From: an uncultured Bacteroides sp.
GTDB taxonomy: Bacteria > Bacteroidota > Bacteroidia > Bacteroidales > Bacteroidaceae
Reading direction: 5' to 3'
Length of the DNA stretch: 64,000 nt
Assembly (NCBI GenBank): GCA_949294185.1
Contig: CASFGA010000006.1
Span: 124,001-188,000 of the forward strand
The notes under the pieces were generated by a model. It saw only the letters and a program-made list of their open reading frames with translations, did not search any database and had not been told where the DNA came from. Positions 57,993 through 64,000 of this stretch are shown in pieces. Position 1 is the stretch's first letter. Each line of letters starts with the position of its first letter. Position numbers and translations under genes: made by a program.

Positions 57993-58546
57993 TGAGTAAT
58001 ACAGCAAGCCTTAAGAAAGAATATGCAGAGCGTATTGCTCCTGCATTGAAAAATCAGTTTCAGTACTCTTCGTCTATGCAGATTCCTGTTCTTAAAAAGA
58101 TTGTGATAAATCAGGGATTGGGTATGGCTGTAGCTGATAAGAAAATTATTGATGTTGCGATAAACGAGCTGACTGCCATAACAGGTCAGAAGGCGGTTGC
58201 TACAATTTCACGTAAGGATATCGCAAACTTTAAGTTGCGTAAGAAGATGCCTATTGGCGTAATGGTTACTTTGCGTCGTGAGAGAATGTATGAGTTCTTG
58301 GAAAAGCTTATCCGTGTGGCCTTGCCGCGTATTCGTGATTTTAAGGGCATTGAAAGTAAGTTTGACGGAAGAGGGAACTATACTTTAGGTATTCAGGAGC
58401 AAATTATCTTCCCGGAAATTAATATTGATAGCATTACAAAAATTCTGGGAATGAATATTACTTTTGTAACTTCTGCGCAGACTGACGAAGAAGGATATGC
58501 TCTGTTGAAAGAGTTCGGTTTACCTTTTAAAAATGCTAAAAACTAA
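57992..58546 (+). CDS. rplE: 50S ribosomal protein uL5
   Basis: 184 residues, with [24 protein letters not shown] (in part) and [20 protein letters not shown]; binds 5S rRNA and contacts the P-site tRNA. It overlaps rplX by one base. Confidence 0.97.
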   Translation: MSNTASLKKEYAERIAPALKNQFQYSSSMQIPVLKKIVINQGLGMAVADKKIIDVAINELTAITGQKAVATISRKDIANFKLRKKMPIGVMVTLRRERMYEFLEKLIRVALPRIRDFKGIESKFDGRGNYTLGIQEQIIFPEINIDSITKILGMNITFVTSAQTDEEGYALLKEFGLPFKNAKN

Positions 58547-58552
58547 GGAACT

Positions 58553-58852
58553 ATGGCAAAAGAATCAATGAAGGCTCGTGAAGTAAAAAGAGCAAAATTG
58601 GTAGCCAAATATGCGGAAAAACGTGCGGCTTTGAAAAAAATAGTGAAGACAGGAGATCCTGTAGAAGCTTTTGAAGCAGCTCAGAAATTGCAGTCTATTC
58701 CGAAGAATGCTAATCCGATCCGCTTGCATAATCGCTGTAAGTTGACCGGTCGTCCGAAAGGATATATGCGTCAGTTCGGAATTTCTCGTATCCAATTCCG
58801 TGAAATGGCTTCCAATGGCTTGATCCCGGGCGTGAAGAAGGCTAGTTGGTAA
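58553..58852 (+). CDS. rpsN: 30S ribosomal protein uS14, zinc-free form
   Basis: 99 residues, [20 protein letters not shown] and the end [27 protein letters not shown] (in part). Only one Cys of the zinc ribbon remains, so this is the long, zinc-independent form. Confidence 0.96.
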   Translation: MAKESMKAREVKRAKLVAKYAEKRAALKKIVKTGDPVEAFEAAQKLQSIPKNANPIRLHNRCKLTGRPKGYMRQFGISRIQFREMASNGLIPGVKKASW

Positions 58853-58910
58853 TACTTTCTATTATTAAATATTGTCAGGGTAGTCCTGATTAATTTAACA
58901 ATTAAATTAT

Positions 58911-59306
58911 ATGACAGATCCTATCGCAGATTATCTCACAAGATTGAGAAATGCAATTAGTGCTAAGCACAGAGTTGTGGAGATTCCTGCTTCAAATTTG
59001 AAGAAGGAAATAACCAAAATCCTTTTTGATAAAGGATATATTTTGAATTACAAGTTCATAGAAGATGGGCCTCAAGGTTCCATTAAGGTGGCTTTAAAGT
59101 ATGATGCCGTTAATAAGGTGAATGCTATCAAAAAGCTTGAAAGGGTATCTACTCCGGGTATGCGTAAGTATACAGGATATAAAGATATGCCGAGTGTAAT
59201 TAATGGATTAGGTATTGCTATTATATCTACTTCCAAAGGTGTGATGACTGACAAAGAGGCTTCTGCTTTGAAGATTGGTGGAGAAGTCCTTTGCTATGTA
59301 TATTAA
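58911..59306 (+). CDS. rpsH: 30S ribosomal protein uS8
   Basis: 131 residues, MTDPIADYLTRLRNAISAKHR, ending KEASALKIGGEVLCYVY. In E. coli S8 represses the spc operon; no leader match was sought here. Confidence 0.97.
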   Translation: MTDPIADYLTRLRNAISAKHRVVEIPASNLKKEITKILFDKGYILNYKFIEDGPQGSIKVALKYDAVNKVNAIKKLERVSTPGMRKYTGYKDMPSVINGLGIAIISTSKGVMTDKEASALKIGGEVLCYVY

Positions 59307-59312
59307 TGAATG

Positions 59313-59319
59313 AGGAGGA
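59313..59319 (+). promoter_or_regulatory. Strong Shine-Dalgarno site of rplF
   Basis: AGGAGGA ends 6 nt before the rplF ATG, an exception to the weak leaders of neighbouring genes. Confidence 0.65.
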
Positions 59320-59325
59320 TTAGCA

Positions 59326-59895
59326 ATGTCAAGAATTGGTAAGTTGCCCATTAATATCCCTTCAGGAGTAACAGTTACTCTTAAGGATAACGTAGTAAAC
59401 GTTAAAGGACCGAAAGGTGAGTTGAGTCAGTATGTAAATCCTGCGATTCAGGTAGAAGTCGGAGATGGACATGTGGTGTTGAAGGAAGATGAGAATGCGA
59501 TGCTTGATAACACGAAGCAACGTCATGCATATCATGGATTGTACCGTGCTTTGATCCATAACATGGTTGTAGGCGTTTCTGAAGGTTACAGAAAAGAACT
59601 GGAGCTGGTCGGTGTTGGTTATCGTGCTTCAAATACTGGAAATGTAATAGACTTCGCATTGGGTTATACACATAATATTTTTATGCAGTTGCCGCCTGAA
59701 GTTAAGGTTGAAACAAAATCAGAAAGAAATAAAAATCCGCTTGTTATATTGGAGTCTTGTGACAAACAATTGTTAGGTCAAGTTTGCGCAAAAATACGTT
59801 CTTTCCGTAAGCCTGAACCTTATAAGGGAAAAGGTATTAAATTTGTTGGTGAAGAGATTCGTAGAAAGTCTGGAAAATCAGCCGGTGCTAAGTAA
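59326..59895 (+). CDS. rplF: 50S ribosomal protein uL6
   Basis: 189 residues with two L6 repeats, MSRIGKLPINIPSGVTVTL and PYKGKGIKFVGEEIRRKSGKSA (in part). It binds the sarcin-ricin loop region. Confidence 0.97.
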   Translation: MSRIGKLPINIPSGVTVTLKDNVVNVKGPKGELSQYVNPAIQVEVGDGHVVLKEDENAMLDNTKQRHAYHGLYRALIHNMVVGVSEGYRKELELVGVGYRASNTGNVIDFALGYTHNIFMQLPPEVKVETKSERNKNPLVILESCDKQLLGQVCAKIRSFRKPEPYKGKGIKFVGEEIRRKSGKSAGAK

Positions 59896-59916
59896 TTTAC
59901 GTAAAATTGGATAGTT

Positions 59917-60258
59917 ATGACAACAAAAATAGAAAGACGAATCAAAATCAAATACAGAGTACGCAATAAAATATCTGGGACAGCGGAACGTCCACGTATG
60001 AGTGTATTTAGAAGTAATAAGCAGATTTATGTTCAGATAATTGATGATTTGAGCGGGAGAACTTTAGTGGCTGCCTCTTCATTGGGAATGGATGTTATGC
60101 CTAAGAAAGAGCAAGCTGCAAAGGTGGGAGAACTGATTGCAAAAAAAGCTCAGGAAGTTGGTATTACGACTGTCGTATTCGACCGTAATGGTTATTTGTA
60201 CCATGGGAGAGTGAAAGAAGTAGCAGATGCAGCTCGTAACGGAGGACTTAAATTTTAA
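59917..60258 (+). CDS. rplR: 50S ribosomal protein uL18
   Basis: 113 residues, with [20 protein letters not shown] and the end [17 protein letters not shown]; binds 5S rRNA. Stop codon overlaps an ATG (TAATG). Confidence 0.97.
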   Translation: MTTKIERRIKIKYRVRNKISGTAERPRMSVFRSNKQIYVQIIDDLSGRTLVAASSLGMDVMPKKEQAAKVGELIAKKAQEVGITTVVFDRNGYLYHGRVKEVADAARNGGLKF

Positions 60259-60263
60259 TGATT

Positions 60264-60779
60264 ATGGCAGTTTATAATAAAGTTAAGATTACTAACGATA
60301 TAGAATTGAAGGACAGATTGGTTGCTATCAATCGTGTTACTAAGGTTACCAAAGGTGGTAGAACATTTAGCTTTTCTGCAATAGTAGTTGTTGGTAATGA
60401 AGATGGAATAATTGGATGGGGACTCGGTAAAGCGGGTGAAGTAACTGCTGCTATCGCTAAAGGGGTAGAGGCGGCAAAGAAAAATCTGACTCGGGTTCCG
60501 GTTTTGAAAGGAACTGTTCCTCATGAACAGAGTGCTAAGTTTGGTGGTGCAAAGGTATTCATCAAGCCTGCATCTACAGGTACTGGTGTTGTGGCAGGTG
60601 GTGCTATGCGTGCTGTATTGGAAAGTGTTGGTATTACGGATGTCTTGGCTAAGTCTAAAGGTTCGTCAAATCCGCACAATCTGGTGAAGGCTACTATCTT
60701 GGCTCTGAGTGAAATGAGAGACGCTCGTATGATTGCCCAAAATAGAGGTGTAAGTTTGGAAAAAGTATTTAGAGGATAA
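60264..60779 (+). CDS. rpsE: 30S ribosomal protein uS5
   Basis: 171 residues, with [25 protein letters not shown] (in part) and [17 protein letters not shown]. The ATG at 60264 (MAVYNKVK) fits family starts; an ATG at 60258 overlapping the rplR stop would add Met-Ile. It is central to decoding fidelity. Confidence 0.96.
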   Translation: MAVYNKVKITNDIELKDRLVAINRVTKVTKGGRTFSFSAIVVVGNEDGIIGWGLGKAGEVTAAIAKGVEAAKKNLTRVPVLKGTVPHEQSAKFGGAKVFIKPASTGTGVVAGGAMRAVLESVGITDVLAKSKGSSNPHNLVKATILALSEMRDARMIAQNRGVSLEKVFRG

Positions 60780-60790
60780 GGAGGAAAAAC

Positions 60791-60967
60791 ATGTCGACTA
60801 TTAAGATAAAGCAGATTAAGAGTAGAATTGGTGCTCCGAAAGATCAGAAAAGAACATTGGACGCATTAGGACTTCGTAAGATAAATCATGTGGTTGAGCA
60901 CGAAGATTCTCCTTCAATTTTGGGAATGATTGAGAAGGTGAGACACTTGGTTGTTGTCATTAAGTAA
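60791..60967 (+). CDS. rpmD: 50S ribosomal protein uL30
   Basis: 58 residues, MSTIKIKQIKSRIGAPKDQK and ending IEKVRHLVVVIK, the complete short bacterial form. AAGGAGG at 60778-60784 lies 6 nt before the ATG, another strong Shine-Dalgarno site. Confidence 0.95.
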   Translation: MSTIKIKQIKSRIGAPKDQKRTLDALGLRKINHVVEHEDSPSILGMIEKVRHLVVVIK

Positions 60968-60998
60968 TAGAATTGTTGATAAATAAGAATTTTGTAAT

Positions 60999-61445
60999 AT
61001 GAATTTAAGTAGTTTACATCCTGCTGAAGGCTCAGTCAAAACTAGAAAAAGAATTGGTCGTGGTCCGGGTTCTGGGTTAGGTGGTACTTCTACGAGAGGA
61101 CACAAAGGGGCTAAGTCACGGTCTGGTTATTCTAAGAAGATAGGTTTTGAAGGAGGTCAGATGCCTCTTCAACGTCGTGTTCCAAAATTTGGCTTTAAGA
61201 ATATCAATCGTGTAGAATACAAAGCTGTTAATCTTGATGCCATTCAGAAATTAGCGGATGCTAATAATCTGTCAAAGATTGGGATTAACGATTTTGTTCA
61301 AGCCGGCTTGGCTTCTTCAGGACAATTAGTGAAGGTTCTTGGTAACGGTAGTTTAACTACTAAACTTGAAGTGGAGGCAAATGCTTTTTCTAAGAGTGCG
61401 GTAGCTGCAATCGAAGCCGTAGGTGGTAATGCAGTAAAACTCTGA
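60999..61445 (+). CDS. rplO: 50S ribosomal protein uL15
   Basis: 148 residues, with the Gly-rich N-terminal tail RIGRGPGSGLGGTSTRGHKG and GFEGGQMPLQRRVPKFGF. It precedes secY by 4 bp. Confidence 0.97.
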   Translation: MNLSSLHPAEGSVKTRKRIGRGPGSGLGGTSTRGHKGAKSRSGYSKKIGFEGGQMPLQRRVPKFGFKNINRVEYKAVNLDAIQKLADANNLSKIGINDFVQAGLASSGQLVKVLGNGSLTTKLEVEANAFSKSAVAAIEAVGGNAVKL

Positions 61446-61449
61446 TTCA

Positions 61450-62793
61450 ATGAGAAAATCTATTGAAACATTAAGAAATATATGGAAAATTGAGGATCTG
61501 AGAAAACGGATCCTCATAACTATATTGTTTATCGCAATTTATAGATTTGGATCTTATGTGGTTTTGCCAGGTATTGATCCGAATATGTTGACAAGGTTGC
61601 ATGAGCAAACGAGTGAAGGGCTTCTTGCGTTGCTGAATATGTTTTCCGGTGGCGCTTTTTCTAACGCTTCTATTTTTGCATTGGGAATTATGCCTTATAT
61701 CTCTGCGTCTATTGTGATTCAGCTGTTGGCGATTGCTGTTCCTTATTTTCAGAAACTTCAACGGGAGGGGGAAAGTGGACGTCGTAAGATTAATCAATAT
61801 ACACGTATTCTGACGATTATTATTTTGATATTCCAAGCCCCGTCTTATTTGATAAATTTGAAAATGCAAGCAGGTCCGGCTCTTAATGCTTCATTAGATT
61901 GGACGTTCTTTATTATAACTTCTACTATTATTTTGGCAGCAGGTAGTATGTTTATCTTGTGGCTTGGAGAGCGTATTACAGATAAAGGTGTCGGTAACGG
62001 AATTTCATTGATTATCATGGTTGGAATTATTGCTCGATTGCCGCAATCTTTTTCTGGGGAATTCGTTTCTCGTCTTGCTTCGCCAGGCGCAGGTGGTATT
62101 ATCATGTTCTTGATAGAACTGGTATGCTTGTTGGCTGTGATAGCAGCTGCTATAATGTTGGTTCAGGGCGTCCGTAAAGTTCCAGTACAGTATGCCAAGA
62201 AGATTGTAGGTAACAAACAGTATGGAGGTGCTCGTCAGTATATACCATTAAAGGTTAATGCAGCCAATGTGATGCCTATTATTTTTGCGCAAGCCATTAT
62301 GTTTATCCCTATAACAATAGTGGGATTTTCTAATACGGATAGTGCGACAGGTATTGCGCGTGCTTTGATTGATCATACAAGTTTCTGGTATAATCTGATC
62401 TTTGCAGCATTGATTATTGTATTTACTTATTTTTATACTGCTATAACCATTAATCCTAACCAAATGGCTGAGGATATGAAAAGAAATAATGGATTTATAC
62501 CAGGTATAAAACCAGGTAAGAACACGGCGGAATATATAGATTCTGTGATGTCTCGTATAACTTTGCCGGGCTCTATCTTTTTGGCTATTATTGCTATTTT
62601 GCCTGCTTTTGCCGGTCTTTTTGATGTTCAGGCTGAATTTGCTCAATTTTTTGGTGGTACATCTTTGTTGATTCTTGTTGGGGTAGTCCTTGATACTTTG
62701 CAACAAGTCGAAAGTCACCTTCTGATGCGTCACTATGATGGGCTTTTGAGCTCTGGAAGAATAAGGGGGCGTTCAGGTGTAGGTGCATATTAA
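61450..62793 (+). CDS. secY: Preprotein translocase subunit SecY
   Basis: 447-residue channel subunit with ten membrane helices. Family segments include MFSGGAFSNASIFALGIMPYISASIVIQLL (in part), GNGISLIIMVGI, and FTYFYTAITINPNQMAEDMKRNNGFIPGI (in part), the cytoplasmic loop that meets the ribosome. Partner of SecE from 27747-27941. Confidence 0.98.
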   Translation: MRKSIETLRNIWKIEDLRKRILITILFIAIYRFGSYVVLPGIDPNMLTRLHEQTSEGLLALLNMFSGGAFSNASIFALGIMPYISASIVIQLLAIAVPYFQKLQREGESGRRKINQYTRILTIIILIFQAPSYLINLKMQAGPALNASLDWTFFIITSTIILAAGSMFILWLGERITDKGVGNGISLIIMVGIIARLPQSFSGEFVSRLASPGAGGIIMFLIELVCLLAVIAAAIMLVQGVRKVPVQYAKKIVGNKQYGGARQYIPLKVNAANVMPIIFAQAIMFIPITIVGFSNTDSATGIARALIDHTSFWYNLIFAALIIVFTYFYTAITINPNQMAEDMKRNNGFIPGIKPGKNTAEYIDSVMSRITLPGSIFLAIIAILPAFAGLFDVQAEFAQFFGGTSLLILVGVVLDTLQQVESHLLMRHYDGLLSSGRIRGRSGVGAY

Positions 62794-62806
62794 AGGATAG
62801 TCTCAA

Positions 62807-63604
62807 ATGATATTTCTTAAAACAGATGATGAAATAGAATTGCTCCGTCAAAGTAATCTTTTAGTGGGGAGAACCTTGGCGGAGATTGCTAAACTGATAA
62901 AGCCTGGAGTGACGACGAGGCAGCTTGATAAAGTTGCAGAAGAATTTATCCGTGATCATGGGGCGATTCCAACATTTAAAGGATTTCCGAATCCTTATGG
63001 CGCTCCTTTTCCAGGTTCTATTTGTGCTTCTGTTAATGAGCAAGTAGTCCATGGGATTCCTAATGATGTGGAGTTGCAAGAGGGGGATATTGTTTCGGTT
63101 GATTGTGGCACTTATATGAACGGTTTTTGCGGGGATTCTGCTTATACATTTTGTGTGGGTGAAGTCGCTCCGGAAATACGGGCTTTGCTGAAAACAACAA
63201 AGGAGGCTCTTTATAAGGGCATTGAAAATGCAGTTCACGGGAAGCGTTTGGGAGATATCGGTTATGCGATTCAACAGCATTGCGAAACTCGTTCTTATGG
63301 TGTGGTTCGTGAATTTGTGGGGCATGGAATAGGAAAGGAGATGCATGAAGATCCTCAAGTGCCGAATTATGGGAAAAGAGGTACTGGTAAAATGTTGAAG
63401 AAGGGTATGTGTATTGCAATTGAACCGATGATTACCCAAGGAGATCGTCAGATTGTAATGGAGAATGATAAATGGACAATACGTACACGTGACCGCCGAT
63501 GGGCTGCTCATTTTGAACATACCGTAGCTGTTGGAGTCGGTAAAGCCGACATATTATCATCATTTGAATTTATAGAACAAGTTTTAGGAGATAAAGCAAT
63601 TTAA
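62807..63604 (+). CDS. map: Methionine aminopeptidase type I
   Basis: 265 residues, M24A family: metal ligands in [47 protein letters not shown] and HFEHTV. It removes initiator Met from new proteins. Its place between secY and infA is usual in this group. Confidence 0.97.
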   Translation: MIFLKTDDEIELLRQSNLLVGRTLAEIAKLIKPGVTTRQLDKVAEEFIRDHGAIPTFKGFPNPYGAPFPGSICASVNEQVVHGIPNDVELQEGDIVSVDCGTYMNGFCGDSAYTFCVGEVAPEIRALLKTTKEALYKGIENAVHGKRLGDIGYAIQQHCETRSYGVVREFVGHGIGKEMHEDPQVPNYGKRGTGKMLKKGMCIAIEPMITQGDRQIVMENDKWTIRTRDRRWAAHFEHTVAVGVGKADILSSFEFIEQVLGDKAI

Positions 63605-63605
63605 T

Positions 63606-63824
63606 ATGGCAAAGCAATCTGCAATAGAACAAGATGGAGTGATTGTTGAAGCATTGTCGAATGCAATGTTTCGCGTTGAATTGGAGAATGGGCATGAGAT
63701 TACAGCTCATATTTCTGGTAAAATGAGAATGCATTACATTAAGATATTGCCAGGAGATAAGGTTAGGGTAGAGATGTCGCCCTATGATTTGTCTAAAGGA
63801 CGGATAGTTTTTAGATATAAATAA
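63606..63824 (+). CDS. infA: Translation initiation factor IF-1
   Basis: 72-residue OB-fold protein, [21 protein letters not shown] and ending [12 protein letters not shown], with [23 protein letters not shown] (in part). It occupies the 30S A site during initiation. Confidence 0.97.
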   Translation: MAKQSAIEQDGVIVEALSNAMFRVELENGHEITAHISGKMRMHYIKILPGDKVRVEMSPYDLSKGRIVFRYK

Positions 63825-63837
63825 AAAGAAAAAGATA

Positions 63838-63954
63838 TGAAAGTAAGAGCATCATTAAAAAAACGTACACCGGAGTGTAAAATCGTTAGACGTAATGGCC
63901 GTTTGTATGTTATTAACAAGAAAAATCCTAAGTATAAACAACGTCAAGGATAAT
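63838..63954 (+). CDS. rpmJ: 50S ribosomal protein bL36, zinc-poor form
   Basis: 38 residues, [20 protein letters not shown] and ending [10 protein letters not shown]. The zinc ligands of the classical form are mostly replaced: Thr, Asn and Tyr stand at three of the four positions and only one Cys remains. Together with the zinc-free uS14 this suggests ribosomes tuned to low zinc. Confidence 0.95.
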
Positions 63955-63958
63955 TTAT

Positions 63959-63992
63959 TATTTTTGCAAAAAAAATATTTTTGCAAAAAAAA
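63959..63992 (+). repeat. Tandem 17-bp repeat at the right edge, with -7-like boxes
   Basis: TATTTTTGCAAAAAAAA occurs twice back to back (63959-63975 and 63976-63992). Each copy is nearly self-complementary and starts with TATTTTTG, which fits TAnnTTTG. It may include a promoter for the next gene (expected rpsM), or be an assembly-prone slippage region near the window edge. Confidence 0.6.
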
Positions 63993-64000
63993 TAATTTAG

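Overview
The window is Bacteroidota chromosome, most likely Bacteroidales and Bacteroidaceae-like. The evidence is a SusD-type protein, a hybrid two-component regulator, BACON and DUF6377 proteins, lipoproteins starting with short Cys signal peptides, repeated promoters of the form TTTG-N19/20-TAnnTTTG, and few Shine-Dalgarno sites. The identification rests on reading motifs and remembered families, not on a database search.

Positions 1-15500 are the right part of a polysaccharide utilisation locus for arabinose-rich, probably feruloylated, plant glycan (arabinoxylan or arabinan). It holds the end of a SusD-like protein, a GH51 arabinofuranosidase, two GH43 lipoproteins, two tandem CE1/esterase-D-type esterases, a strong terminator, a third GH43 with a CBM6-like tail, the one-protein hybrid sensor/AraC regulator that should control the locus, and a second, divergent GH51-like enzyme. 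A long palindrome closes it at 15418-15497.

Positions 15515-24150 carry a TonB-receptor-like outer-membrane barrel divergent from a histidine kinase/OmpR-type regulator pair, with three 11-bp-phased GTTAAT repeats between them. These are followed by a BACON-M64 lipoprotein peptidase, and on the minus strand a gamma-carbonic-anhydrase-like protein and an aminopeptidase P. Positions 24360-25910 hold rpsU, a Xer recombinase and hpf.

Positions 25926-38989 reproduce the ancient order tRNA-Thr, Tyr, Gly, Thr, tuf, (tRNA-Trp) secE, nusG, rplK, rplA, rplJ, rplL, rpoB, rpoC. A MATE transporter and a DUF3467 gene follow.

Positions 41166-48590 are the most unusual accessory region. A membrane-anchored DUF6377 regulator diverges from tatA-tatC, which lead directly into a four-gene module: a cytoplasmic Gfo/Idh/MocA oxidoreductase, a twin-arginine-exported Gfo/Idh/MocA oxidoreductase, a DUF1080 lipoprotein and an isomerase-like exported TIM barrel. 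I read this as an envelope 3-keto-glycoside pathway packaged with its own export machinery.

Positions 48816-63954 are the str, S10, spc and alpha-type ribosomal superoperon, running rpsL-rpsG-fusA-rpsJ through secY-map-infA-rpmJ, with no tuf copy after fusA. Three essential genes are damaged as written: rplL has an internal deletion and frameshift, rplB has an internal deletion and frameshift, and secE lacks any normal in-frame start, consistent with one missing A. Errors in the assembly are the simplest explanation, and it should be tested before the sequence is used.
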